Shown here: piece by piece, positions 35,278 through 43,710 of the stretch
Numbering within the stretch: position 1 is the first letter of the stretch
How the letters are laid out: each line of letters begins with the position of its first letter
Source: Parvibaculum sp035325945
Lineage (GTDB): Bacteria; Pseudomonadota; Alphaproteobacteria; Parvibaculales; Parvibaculaceae
Assembly: GCF_035325945.1 (NCBI RefSeq)
Contig: NZ_DAOKYX010000001.1
Location: 186,001 to 250,000 of the forward strand
Direction: 5' to 3'
Length of the DNA: 64,000 bases
Notes under the pieces: model-generated
Database searches by the model: none
Seen by the model: the letters and a program-made list of their open reading frames with translations, nothing else
What the model was told of the DNA's origin: nothing
Position numbers and translations under genes: made by a program

Positions 35278-36615
35278 CTATCCCCTTGGCAGCGCCTCCA
35301 GGAAGGTGACGGGCTCGCCCGCCGCCGCGCCGATGATCTCATCGTCCCACATGACGCGGCGGCCGCGAATGACGGTGCCAATGGGCCAGCCCGTCACGGT
35401 CTTGCCGTCAAAGGGCGTCCAGCCGCACCGGCTCGCGATCCAGTCATTGGTGATGGTGCGGCGCGCCTTCAGATCGACGATGGTGAGGTCGGCGTCATAT
35501 CCGACCGCCACGCGGCCCTTGCGCGCCATGCCGAAGACACGCTGGGGGCCCTGCGAGGTGAGATCGACGAAGCGCTCGATGCTGAGGCGTCCGGCATTCA
35601 CATGATCGAGCATGATCGGCACCAGCGTCTGCACGCCGGGCATGCCGGAGGGGCATTTCGGATAGGTTTCGGCCTTTTCCTCGCGCGTGTGCGGCGCATG
35701 GTCGGAGCCGAGCACATCGACGATGCCGGCGGCGAGGCCCTGCCAGAGCCCTTCGCGGTGACGGGCATCGCGAATGGGCGGGTTCATCACCGCATAGGAG
35801 CCGAGTTCCTCGTAACATTCGGGCGCGGCGAGCGTCAGGTGCTGCGGCGTCACCTCGACGCTCGCAATGTCCTTCGCGGCGGCGAGCAGCGGCATTTCGT
35901 CGGCGGTCGAGACATGCAGCACGTGAATGCGCTTGCCCGCCTCGCGCGCGAGCTTCAGAAGCCGCGTGGTGCAAAGAACGGCCGCCTCGGCATCGCGCCA
36001 GACGGGATGCGTCTCGATCTTGCCCGTCTCGGCAAGCGGCCGGCGATCGCGCAGGCGGAATTCGTCCTCGGAATGGACGGCGGCGCGGCGGTTGATCGCC
36101 TTCAGCACACGGCGCACATCCTCGTCGCTCGCCACGAGAAGCGTGCCCGTGGAGGAGCCCATGAAAATCTTGATGCCGCAGCAGCCGGGCGAGCGCTCCA
36201 GCTCCGGCAGGAGATCGACATTCTCCGTCGTCGCGCCGCCATAAAAGGCGAAGTCGCAATACATGCGATGGCGCGCGCGCGCGACCTTGTCGGCAAGTAG
36301 CTCCGGCGTCGTCGTCGGCGGCTTGGTGTTCGGCATCTCGAAGACGGTCGTGACGCCGCCAAGCACAGCGGCGCGGCCGCCCGTTTCGAGGTCTTCCTTG
36401 TGCTCGTTGCCCGGCTCGCGCAGATGAACCTGGCTGTCGACGACACCGGGGAGAACGTGAAGGCCCGTCACATCCACGATCTCGCCTGCGCTCGCGGTGG
36501 CGAGATCGCCGATGGCCGCTATGCGCCCGTCTCGAATGGCGATGTCGGCCTTGCCGACGCCATCATGATTGACGAGGGTGCCGCCGCGAAGAATGAGATC
36601 GAAAGATGCGTTCAC
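35278..36615 (-). CDS. Dihydroorotase-family amidohydrolase (PyrC-like, QxH variant)
   Basis: The 445-residue protein is a class I dihydroorotase-type amidohydrolase. It has the probable carbamylated lysine K149 in GIKIFMGSSTG, HSEDE, HVLHVSTADE, and the catalytic aspartate in VLGSDHAPHT. The first metal motif, normally HxH, reads DSQVHLREPG, with Gln62 replacing the first histidine. This substitution is a feature I associate with one conserved alphaproteobacterial dihydroorotase subfamily, so loss of function should not be assumed. If active it closes carbamoyl aspartate to dihydroorotate in pyrimidine synthesis. Its start overlaps the stop of the glycosyltransferase gene by four bases (ATGA). 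Confidence 0.87.
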   Translation of the reverse strand: MNASFDLILRGGTLVNHDGVGKADIAIRDGRIAAIGDLATASAGEIVDVTGLHVLPGVVDSQVHLREPGNEHKEDLETGGRAAVLGGVTTVFEMPNTKPPTTTPELLADKVARARHRMYCDFAFYGGATTENVDLLPELERSPGCCGIKIFMGSSTGTLLVASDEDVRRVLKAINRRAAVHSEDEFRLRDRRPLAETGKIETHPVWRDAEAAVLCTTRLLKLAREAGKRIHVLHVSTADEMPLLAAAKDIASVEVTPQHLTLAAPECYEELGSYAVMNPPIRDARHREGLWQGLAAGIVDVLGSDHAPHTREEKAETYPKCPSGMPGVQTLVPIMLDHVNAGRLSIERFVDLTSQGPQRVFGMARKGRVAVGYDADLTIVDLKARRTITNDWIASRCGWTPFDGKTVTGWPIGTVIRGRRVMWDDEIIGAAAGEPVTFLEALPRG

Positions 36616-37577
36616 GCGATTTCCTTTGCTTGCGAGGAAGCGGTGCGGGCGAGAAGCGCCACGGCCGCCTCATATACCTTGTCGACTGTGAGGTCGCGCA
36701 TGGCGCTCGGTCCGGAAAAACCGCTGCCCTCTTCCGCGATGATCTGCTCGTGAGAGCGGGGCCCGCGCACCTGTGCCGTCTTTTCGCCCCAGGGATCGTA
36801 GCGCCCGTCGGGCGTCGGGCCGAAGAGGCCGAGCGTCGGCGCGCCGGCCGCGGCCGCCAGATGCATCAGCCCGGAATCGTTCCCGACATAAAGCCGCACA
36901 CGCTCGAAAGAGGCGGCGACGAGGTTGAGATCCTCGCCGATGAGTTCGATGCGGCGCTCGTCGGGCACGGCCTCTATGATCGGGCGCACGAGATCGCGCT
37001 CGCCGGGAGCGGCGGCGATGAGCACATGGGCGCCCGCGAGCGGCGCTCCCGGCCCCGTCAGCCGGCCGATCAGCTCGGCGTGATATTCCACCGGCCACAT
37101 CTTGCGCGGCCAGGCGGCCGAGGGACCGATGGCCAGCACGGTGCGGCCCTCGGGGATGAGTTCGCGCGCGCGGGCGCGGGCTTGCGCACCCGGCCAGACG
37201 CGGGGCGAAGGCGCCGGATCGAACCCCGCCACGCTCGCATTGTGGATCACCCGGTGCAGCGTATGGTTCGAGCGCAGCACATGGCGCTTCTTCGCCCAGA
37301 GCAGAAAGGCCGTCGCCGACCCTCTCAGATCGACCACCGCCTCGAAGCGGCGGAACATGGTGGCCGAGAGAAGTTTGCGCCAGTGGCCGGCATAGGGCTC
37401 TTTCCTGAGCTCGATGACCCTTTCGACGCCCGGCGCATGCCTGAAGAGCGGCGCCGCGAGAGGCCCGCAGGCCACCCAGAAAAGCGCGCCGGGATAGCGC
37501 TCCATCAGCCCGGCGAGAAGACCCGTCGAGAGTACGCCGTCGCCGATCCGGTTCGAGGTGATGAAAAGAATGCGCAT
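36612..37577 (-). CDS. Heptosyltransferase-family glycosyltransferase (GT9)
   Basis: The 321-residue protein is a GT9 glycosyltransferase: MRILFITSNRIGDGVLSTG at the N-terminus is the ADP-heptose:LPS acceptor domain, and YVGNDSGLMHLAAAAGAPTLGLFGPT is the nucleotide-sugar domain (quoted in part: VGNDSGLMHLAAAAG). Such enzymes build the LPS inner core at the cytoplasmic membrane face. The ATG at 37577 is chosen as the only start giving this canonical N-terminus; its ribosome site is weak. It is translationally coupled to the dihydroorotase, a pairing with no obvious pathway logic. Confidence 0.88.
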   Translation of the reverse strand: MRILFITSNRIGDGVLSTGLLAGLMERYPGALFWVACGPLAAPLFRHAPGVERVIELRKEPYAGHWRKLLSATMFRRFEAVVDLRGSATAFLLWAKKRHVLRSNHTLHRVIHNASVAGFDPAPSPRVWPGAQARARARELIPEGRTVLAIGPSAAWPRKMWPVEYHAELIGRLTGPGAPLAGAHVLIAAAPGERDLVRPIIEAVPDERRIELIGEDLNLVAASFERVRLYVGNDSGLMHLAAAAGAPTLGLFGPTPDGRYDPWGEKTAQVRGPRSHEQIIAEEGSGFSGPSAMRDLTVDKVYEAAVALLARTASSQAKEIA

Positions 37578-37816
37578 TCCGGCGGATGGCCGATCCTGGC
37601 GTGGGGGTAAGGAAAGTGGTGCGGAGTATAGGAGTGCCGCTCCATGCTGCCAAGGCCGGACCCGGAACATATGGGCGAAGGGCGGCGGCAGAGCCCCCGA
37701 CGGCAAGCCTGGCCGCGCAACCGCGATCCCGTAGCAAAATCGTCTGGACTTGCGCCCGATTAGGCGGTTGCCTAAATCAGCCTTCGGGCCCGTTGCTGAA
37801 GGGATGAGATCTGAGC

Positions 37817-38686
37817 ATGAGTGAATTGAAGGCTGCAATCCTGCCCGACCGGGGGGTTCTGCGCGTCGGTGGTGCGGATGCCCGCGACTTTCTTCAAGGG
37901 CTCGTGACAAACAATGTCGATCTGGTGAAGCCGGGCGAGGCGATCTATGCGGGCCTGCTGACGCCGCAGGGAAAATTCCTCTTCGACTTCTTCATCACGA
38001 GCGAGGACGGCGGCTTCATCCTCGATTGCGATGGCAGACGCATTGGCGAGCTGCAAAAGCGCCTCACCTTCTACAAGCTGCGCGCGAACATCACGCTCGA
38101 AGACCTGAGCGCGGAACGCTCTGTCATCGCTTTCTGGGGCGGCGCGCAGGCAACGCTCCCTGATCTCTCTTTCGCCGATCCGCGCCTTGCGGAGATTGGG
38201 CATCGCGCGATCTCGGCCACGCCAGAAGCGGCGATCGCCGCGGCGGGCGCAGAGCACGCCACGCCCGCCGACTATCACCGCCATCGCATCGCGCTTGGCG
38301 TCGGCGATGCGGCGCGGGATTTCGAGCCTGATCGCACCTTCCCTCTCGAGGTCAATTTCGACGAACTCCACGGCGTCGATTTCCACAAGGGCTGCTTCGT
38401 CGGACAGGAAGTCACCTCGCGCACGAAGCGGCGCGGCAGTGTGAGAAAGCGCCTCGTCCCCTGCCGCGTCGAAGGCGACCTGCCGAAACCGCATACGCCC
38501 GTGCGCGCCTCGGGCCGCGAAGCCGGAACCGTCTTTTCGGGCGATGCGGAAACGGGCCGCGTGCTCGCGCTTCTGCGGCTCGATCTCGTCGAAGGCGCCG
38601 TCCTCGAAGCGGGCGATGCGACCCTCACGCCGGAGCGGCCGGATTGGGCGGCGTTTTCACTCGCGGAGGAGAGCGATGAAATCTGA
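37817..38686 (+). CDS. ygfZ: YgfZ/GcvT-domain folate-binding iron-sulfur maintenance protein
   Basis: The 289-residue protein has the YgfZ signature KGCFVGQEVTSRTKRRG near residue 195, with the invariant cysteine. YgfZ binds tetrahydrofolate and supports assembly or repair of certain Fe-S enzymes, including MiaB. Translation starts at the ATG at 37817. The gene overlaps tag by 11 bases. Upstream (37578-37816) is a 239-bp divergent region with the heptosyltransferase, in which I do not see a clear promoter. Confidence 0.9.
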   Translation: MSELKAAILPDRGVLRVGGADARDFLQGLVTNNVDLVKPGEAIYAGLLTPQGKFLFDFFITSEDGGFILDCDGRRIGELQKRLTFYKLRANITLEDLSAERSVIAFWGGAQATLPDLSFADPRLAEIGHRAISATPEAAIAAAGAEHATPADYHRHRIALGVGDAARDFEPDRTFPLEVNFDELHGVDFHKGCFVGQEVTSRTKRRGSVRKRLVPCRVEGDLPKPHTPVRASGREAGTVFSGDAETGRVLALLRLDLVEGAVLEAGDATLTPERPDWAAFSLAEESDEI

Positions 38687-39275
38687 AGCGCCGCAAGGCT
38701 GCCCCTGGCCGGGCGACGATCCGCTCTATCGCACCTATCACGACGAGGAATGGGGCGTGCCCGAATTCGATGACCGGGCGCTTTTCGAGAAGCTCGTTCT
38801 CGACGGCTTTCAGGCCGGGCTTTCATGGATCACGATCCTTCGCAAACGGGAAAATTTTCGCGAAGCCTTCGACGGCTTCGAGCCCGCGCGCATCGTGCGC
38901 TACACGCCGGCGAAGGTGGAAAAACTCCTCAGGAATGAAGGCATCATCCGCCATCGCGGCAAAATCGAGGCGACAATCGGCAATGCGCGCGCCTGGCTCG
39001 AAATAATGGATCGGGATGGAGGTTTCTCTGGCTTCATCTGGGATTTCGTCGGCGGCGTCCCGGTGCAGAACGCCTGGCCGAAGATGAGCGCCGTTCCCGC
39101 CGAGACGGATATGAGCCGCAAGCTCTCGAAAGCATTGAAATCAGCGGGTTTTCGCTTCTGCGGCCCGACCATCGTCTATGCCTTCGCGCAGGCCGTCGGC
39201 ATGGTCAACGATCACATCGTCACCTGCCCGCGACACAAGGACTGTGCGCATATCGCGCAATCGCGATCACGCTGA
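38676..39275 (+). CDS. tag: DNA-3-methyladenine glycosylase I
   Basis: Tag removes 3-methyladenine from alkylated DNA. The 199-residue protein has the complete Tag zinc set: C9 (GCPWPG), H22 (TYHDEEWG), H180 and C184 (DHIVTCPRH). It also carries the helix-hairpin-helix glycosylase core with LSWITILRKRENFREAF and the GFRFCGPTIVYAFAQA segment. The ATG at 38676 lies within the end of ygfZ and has an AGGAG ribosome site; longer readings extend into ygfZ and are not real. Confidence 0.95.
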   Translation: MKSEAPQGCPWPGDDPLYRTYHDEEWGVPEFDDRALFEKLVLDGFQAGLSWITILRKRENFREAFDGFEPARIVRYTPAKVEKLLRNEGIIRHRGKIEATIGNARAWLEIMDRDGGFSGFIWDFVGGVPVQNAWPKMSAVPAETDMSRKLSKALKSAGFRFCGPTIVYAFAQAVGMVNDHIVTCPRHKDCAHIAQSRSR

Positions 39276-39388
39276 ACGCAATTCCTTTTCGCTGCCTCAC
39301 GCTTTCGCCACAATGTGGACGCATCCCGACCAATTTGTGGCGATACGGTCATTGCTCGTTTCAATGTAGCGTAGGGAGGCCAGGGACG

Positions 39389-39988
39389 ATGTTCAAACGC
39401 CCGAAGGACACTTCGGATTCCAAACCTGCAGGGGGATCGGCCGATCCGCTCACCCAGAGCGGCACCCGCATCGTCGAGAAAACCTCCCAGACAGATAGCG
39501 ATACATCCGCAAATCGCGTCGTAACCCCAGCCTATGAGGTGAGGAGAGCAGCCGTGCGCACACTTCAGAGCAATTCTCCGACGCCCTCTTCGTCGAGCGC
39601 GACGCCCGCAAACCTTCATGTGGGGCGCGGATTGAAGCTCGAAGGCAAGATCCAGTCCTGCGACTCGCTCGTCATCGAGGGCGACGTGCAGGCGACGATC
39701 GAAAGCGGCTCGCTCACCATCAGCGAAACCGGCGAGGTGCGCGGCGAAGCGACCGTCGATCAGGCCGAAATCAACGGCAAATTCGACGGCACGCTCATCG
39801 TGAGAAAGTGCCTCACCATAAATTCGACCGGCAGGATCACCGGAACGGTCCGTTATGGCGAACTCAAGGTCGAGCAGGGCGGCAAGATCAGCGGCGAAAT
39901 CGAGTCGACCGACGCCGGTACCGCAAGCAGCCCCATTTCCCGGTCAGAGCCGAAAAGCGCGGCGATCAGCCCGGCGGCGCAGGCCTGA
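39389..39988 (+). CDS. Bactofilin (polymer-forming cytoskeletal protein)
   Basis: The 199-residue protein has a disordered Ser/Thr/Pro-rich N-terminus of about 75 residues, then the bactofilin beta-helix domain (NLHVGRGLKLEGKIQSCDSLVIEGDV, given in part as VGRGLKLEGKI, then SLTISETGEVRGEAT and KISGEIES), then a short disordered tail. Bactofilins polymerise without nucleotides and organise cell-wall or stalk synthesis zones. A peptidase partner (M23 type) often lies beside bactofilin genes but is absent here. The ATG at 39389 follows GGGAGG and AGGGA. Confidence 0.9.
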   Translation: MFKRPKDTSDSKPAGGSADPLTQSGTRIVEKTSQTDSDTSANRVVTPAYEVRRAAVRTLQSNSPTPSSSSATPANLHVGRGLKLEGKIQSCDSLVIEGDVQATIESGSLTISETGEVRGEATVDQAEINGKFDGTLIVRKCLTINSTGRITGTVRYGELKVEQGGKISGEIESTDAGTASSPISRSEPKSAAISPAAQA

Positions 39989-40370
39989 AGGCCGCGCCCG
40001 GCCGGCCATGCGCGCGTCTCCCGGTGCTCTCCGGAGATTGCGCGCAGGCCGGTGCAGGCGGCCCCTGCGTTAACGACCTTTCCACCATCAGCGGACGGGC
40101 CTCGCCATCCGGACGGAGGCGCCCGTTCCCGATAGGCAGTGGAAACCCTCCTGACAGTGTTCTAGATTGACCCTGGCCAAGGCGTGATCCGGAAGGTCGC
40201 GGACTTTCCGGAAAATCACGCTCAAGATTCAACAGTCTGAGCGCGATCCACCCCAAGTCGCTTGCGTTCTTGCGGGTCGCGTATAGGGGGAGGATCGCCG
40301 GTGCCGGGAACACGCGAAGGCTTCCGAGCCGGCGCGTCCGGAGCCGCGCGCGAAACAATCAGGTGAGAAA
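39989..40370. other. 382-bp intergenic region with a conserved-looking hairpin
   Basis: The region between bactofilin and the FabH-like gene contains no supported protein gene. Its main structure is an inverted repeat at 40182-40221 (GCGTGAT..CCGGAAGGT against ACTTTCCGGAAAATCACGC, with a two-base bulge), about 150 bases before the TTG start. It could be a transcription terminator for bactofilin or a structured leader. Confidence 0.5.
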
Positions 40371-41495
40371 TTGACTCAAGTCGTCATCAGCGGGACCGGC
40401 GTTTTCACGCCGCCCTACTCGATCAGCAATCACGAACTGGTCGAAGCCTTCAACACATATGTCCGGAAATTCAACAGCGACAATGCCGAAGCCATCGCAA
40501 GGGGCGAGGTGGAGGCACTGAACGAGTCGAGCGTCGAATTCATCGTCAAGGCTTCGGGCATCGAGTCGCGCTTCGTGATGAACAAGTCGGGCATCATCGA
40601 CCCCGAGATCATGGCGCCGCGCCTGCGCCAGCGCTCCAATGAGGAGCCATCCATCCTCGCGGAAATGGCCGTCGACGCGGCGAAGAAGGCGATGGCGCGG
40701 GCGAACAAGACCGCCGCCGATATCGACGCCGTCATCGTCGCCTGCTCGAACCTCGAGCGCCCCTACCCCGCCATCGCCGTCGAGGTGCAGGACCTTCTCG
40801 GCATCGAGGGCTTCGGCTTCGACATGAACGTCGCCTGCTCGTCGGCGACCTTCGGCATCCAGACCGCATACGACATGCTGCGCTCGGGCTCGGTCGATTG
40901 CGTCCTCATCGTCGATCCCGAAATCTGCTCGGGCCATCTCAATTTCCGCGACCGCGACAGCCATTTCATTTTCGGCGACGTATGCACCGCCATCATTCTC
41001 GAACGCGCCGAAACATGCACCGCGCAGGGCGCCTGGGAAATTCTCGGCACGCGGCTCCTCACCAAATTCTCCAACAACATCCGCAACAATTTCGGCTTCC
41101 TCAATCGCGCGACGCCCGAGGGCATCGGCGCCAGGGACAAGCTCTTCGTGCAGGAGGGCCGCAAGGTCTTCAAGGAAGTCGTGCCGATGGTCTCCAAGCT
41201 CATTCTCGACCACATGGCCGATGAAGGGCTCGACGCGAAGGACCTGAAGCGCATGTGGCTCCATCAGGCCAACAAGAACATGAACGACCTGATCGGCAAG
41301 AAGGTGCTGGGCCGCGATCCGGAGCCCGGCGAGCAGCCGAACATTCTCAACACCTATGCGAATACGAGTTCGGCCGGCTCCATCATCGCCTTCAGCCAGT
41401 ACAGCGAGGACCTGAAGCCCGGCGATCTGGGCCTCATCTGCAGCTTCGGCGCCGGCTATTCGGCGGGGAACGTGCTGGTAAGAAAGCGGGCCTGA
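40371..41495 (+). CDS. Beta-ketoacyl-ACP synthase III-like thiolase-fold enzyme (FabH family)
   Basis: The 374-residue protein has the FabH-type Cys-His-Asn triad: Cys156 in NVACSSATFG, His298 in LHQANKNM and Asn331 in NTYANTSSAGS. It is about 50 residues longer than housekeeping FabH, with an insert around residues 30-60, and matches the subgroup often annotated as beta-ketoacyl-ACP synthase III beside the main FabH; substrates may include longer acyl donors. The start is a TTG at 40371 with AGGTGAG just upstream. A strong hairpin follows the stop. Its cellular role is unproven. Confidence 0.87.
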   Translation: MTQVVISGTGVFTPPYSISNHELVEAFNTYVRKFNSDNAEAIARGEVEALNESSVEFIVKASGIESRFVMNKSGIIDPEIMAPRLRQRSNEEPSILAEMAVDAAKKAMARANKTAADIDAVIVACSNLERPYPAIAVEVQDLLGIEGFGFDMNVACSSATFGIQTAYDMLRSGSVDCVLIVDPEICSGHLNFRDRDSHFIFGDVCTAIILERAETCTAQGAWEILGTRLLTKFSNNIRNNFGFLNRATPEGIGARDKLFVQEGRKVFKEVVPMVSKLILDHMADEGLDAKDLKRMWLHQANKNMNDLIGKKVLGRDPEPGEQPNILNTYANTSSAGSIIAFSQYSEDLKPGDLGLICSFGAGYSAGNVLVRKRA

Positions 41496-41514
41496 AGAGC
41501 GGCCGCGAGAGCAC

Positions 41515-41540
41515 CGGGCCGTTTCCCGCGAAACGGCCCG
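41515..41540. terminator. Perfect 11-bp stem hairpin between convergent genes
   Basis: CGGGCCGTTTC (41515-41525) and GAAACGGCCCG (41530-41540) are perfect complements around CCGC. The hairpin lies 19 bases after the FabH-like stop and 22 bases beyond the stop of the opposing small gene. No long U run follows, so it is a bidirectional hairpin terminator candidate. Confidence 0.65.
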
Positions 41541-41562
41541 CAAGCGGCCCCAGACCTCCTGC

Positions 41563-41937
41563 CTATGCCTTCACATAGGGCTCGACGCTGACGATACGGA
41601 AAGTATGCGCCTCGCCATCCCGTTCGTTCACGGATAGATATTCGCCGGTCTTCACCGCGTGGCGATCGAGCTTGAAGAACGGCTCCTCGTCGCCCACCAC
41701 CGTCTCGTCATAGTCGATGAACCAGTTGGTGCCCGCATGGCGCAGGCGGCCTCTCTGGTCCTCCTCCCCGACCCAGAAGCGGCGGACGACGCAGTCCTTC
41801 GCATGGCTCTTCCAGGAGGCCGGATCGAGCCGTCCCTGCTCATCGAGCGGCACGACGAAGTCATAGCCATGCCGCGACGAGCCCTCGGGGAATTCATCGT
41901 TGCGGGCAAGGACCATATGGACGCGGTAAAGTGTCAT
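41563..41937 (-). CDS. Small conserved hypothetical protein
   Basis: A 124-residue hydrophilic protein with no signal peptide, membrane segment or cysteine pair; its single Cys is in AKDCVVRRFWVG. It begins LYRVHMVLARNDEFPEGS and is rich in acidic and aromatic residues. I do not recognise a named domain. Codon use and length suggest a real gene. It is the last gene of the Lon-like/Usp run, 29 bases after the first Usp gene, so it may share their condition of expression. Confidence 0.6.
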   Translation of the reverse strand: MTLYRVHMVLARNDEFPEGSSRHGYDFVVPLDEQGRLDPASWKSHAKDCVVRRFWVGEEDQRGRLRHAGTNWFIDYDETVVGDEEPFFKLDRHAVKTGEYLSVNERDGEAHTFRIVSVEPYVKA

Positions 41938-41966
41938 TTTCCCTTCACCCCTGATGAAGCGCGGGT

Positions 41967-42827
41967 TCAGTGCGCCATGAGAACGGGGATCGTCGCATGC
42001 GAGCGTATGTGCTGCGTCGCGCCGCCGATGATGTATTCACGCAGGCGGCTGTGTCCGTAACCGCCGACGACGAGAAAATCCGCACCCGTCTTTTCACATT
42101 GCTCCAGCAGCACCTCGCCGACGGGCCTGCCCTGCGCATCGACGAGGCGGGCATCGGCGTCGATGCCGTGGAGTGCTAGATAATCCGCGAGCATGGCGGT
42201 CGAAGCGGGATCGGGCTCCTTGCCGCCGATGCGGAAGATCGTCACCTTCTTCGCCCGCTCGAGAAACGGGATCGCGGCCGTGACCGCGTGAGCGGCTTCC
42301 GCGCTTTCATCCCAGCCGATCGCGACCGAGCCGCCGATCTCCAGCGCCGCCGCCTGGGGCGCAATGAGAACGGGGCGCCCGGCGTTCATCATCGCCGCCT
42401 CAAGCGTGCTTCCGCCCGCGACGCCGACATTGCCCTCGCCGAAAATCACGATGTCGGAGAGCCTGCTGTGAGCGGCGACGATATCGTCGCGATGGCCCGT
42501 AACATCCAGAAACCGCGCCGAGGGCAGCTCCACGCCGCCTCCCTTGCTCGCGAGCGGCACGCCCACCTTCGCGGCCGCTTCCGCGAACATCGCGCGCGCA
42601 CTCGCCGAGGCGCGATCAGAGCTTTCCTTCGCCGCCCGCAGCAGGTCCTCGATCACCTGGCCCGACACGCCATCGCCGAGATAGGGAAGCGCCTCGGTCG
42701 GATCGGCCCTGACGAAGAGCCCCACCGTCTGTGCGCCGAATGTTCGGGCCACCGTCATCGCCGTCACGATCACGGGCCCCTCGGCTGCCGCACCGGAGAG
42801 AGGTACAAGGACCTTTCGGACGAGCAT
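41967..42827 (-). CDS. Universal stress protein, tandem UspA domains
   Basis: A 286-residue double-Usp protein. The C-terminal domain has the ATP-binding loop GGYGHSRLREYIIGGATQHI, which contains the Usp G-x2-G-x9-G-[ST]-like pattern; the N-terminal domain (VRKVLVPLSGAAAEGPVI) is degenerate. Such proteins bind ATP and protect cells under starvation, hypoxia or oxidative stress. The gene lies three bases after the other Usp-like gene, so both are cotranscribed with the Lon-like protease. Confidence 0.88.
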   Translation of the reverse strand: MLVRKVLVPLSGAAAEGPVIVTAMTVARTFGAQTVGLFVRADPTEALPYLGDGVSGQVIEDLLRAAKESSDRASASARAMFAEAAAKVGVPLASKGGGVELPSARFLDVTGHRDDIVAAHSRLSDIVIFGEGNVGVAGGSTLEAAMMNAGRPVLIAPQAAALEIGGSVAIGWDESAEAAHAVTAAIPFLERAKKVTIFRIGGKEPDPASTAMLADYLALHGIDADARLVDAQGRPVGEVLLEQCEKTGADFLVVGGYGHSRLREYIIGGATQHIRSHATIPVLMAH

Positions 42828-42830
42828 GTT

Positions 42831-43706
42831 TCAAACTCCTTTGGTTTGCTTTTCCGGCGCCGGGCGGAGAGTGCGCTCTCCGCCAAGCAAAAGCAGAGGA
42901 CAGCCCGCCGCGGCGGAGAGCCTCGCTGCATCATTGTCGTCGGCCAGCCAGTCCGCATTGACGACGATCAATCCGGCGCCGGCCTTTCGGGCGGCGGCGG
43001 CGATCTCGGCCGCTCCACGTTCGCGGAGATGGATACGGACAAAGGGCACGCCCGCCCGCTGCGCCAGCATTTCGGCAAAGGCGCTGCATGTCTCCCCCGC
43101 GCTCGAGCCATCGTCGATGGCGGCGATCGGCCGGACGGCCACTCCAGCAGGCGCGGGCCCCGCGGCACCCGCGCCGAGAACGCCTCTCGCCGCGACGCCG
43201 CGCGCGACCAGCAACACATCGGCGCGCCCTTCCCGCGTTGCCGCCCGGACCGCGCGGCCCACCTCGCGCGCGGGCGCATGCGGCGAGCGGATGACGAGCG
43301 TATCCTCCGCACGCGCCGCTTCCGCCAGAGAAGCGAGCGAGCGGCCGCGCAGCACGTCGAAGCTCCAGTCGACGCGCGCCTCGGCCGCTATGCGCTGGAG
43401 CACACGCCTTGCGGTCTCGGCCTGCGCACGCAGGGCGCGCAGCATGCGCTCGGTATCGACCGCGCGGACCTCGCCCGAAAAAGAAATCTCCCGTGCAAAG
43501 GGAAGCTCGCAAAGCGAAAGCAGGTTCTCGTCCTCGACGAACACGCCCTTGAGACGCGCATCGACGGACGCGGCGAGGCGCGCGGCAAGCACCAGCGCCT
43601 CGCGCGTCATGAAATGCGTGTCGAGCCCGATCACGATGCGGCTCTCGGGCCTCTGCGTTTCCTTGGTGACCTGGCCGGAACGAGCGGCCGGCGTTTCTCT
43701 CGCCAT
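42831..43706 (-). CDS. Divergent universal stress protein-like protein
   Basis: The 291-residue protein has a Usp-like alpha/beta fold in its first half (IVIGLDTHFMTREALVLAARLAA near residue 25, GVFVEDENLL in the middle) and a second, weakly similar half ending in CPLLLLGG. The canonical ATP-binding glycine loop is not obvious in either half, so nucleotide binding is doubtful. The ATG at 43706 lies four bases after the Lon-like stop. Its conserved position between a protease and a tandem Usp suggests a shared stress role, which is inference. Confidence 0.72.
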   Translation of the reverse strand: MARETPAARSGQVTKETQRPESRIVIGLDTHFMTREALVLAARLAASVDARLKGVFVEDENLLSLCELPFAREISFSGEVRAVDTERMLRALRAQAETARRVLQRIAAEARVDWSFDVLRGRSLASLAEAARAEDTLVIRSPHAPAREVGRAVRAATREGRADVLLVARGVAARGVLGAGAAGPAPAGVAVRPIAAIDDGSSAGETCSAFAEMLAQRAGVPFVRIHLRERGAAEIAAAARKAGAGLIVVNADWLADDNDAARLSAAAGCPLLLLGGERTLRPAPEKQTKGV

Positions 43707-43710
43707 GGCG

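Noticed and set aside
39966..40358. A 130-codon minus-strand frame in the bactofilin/FabH-like spacer
   Set aside because: It overlaps the bactofilin end, has arginine/proline-rich shadow-type composition and no ribosome site.
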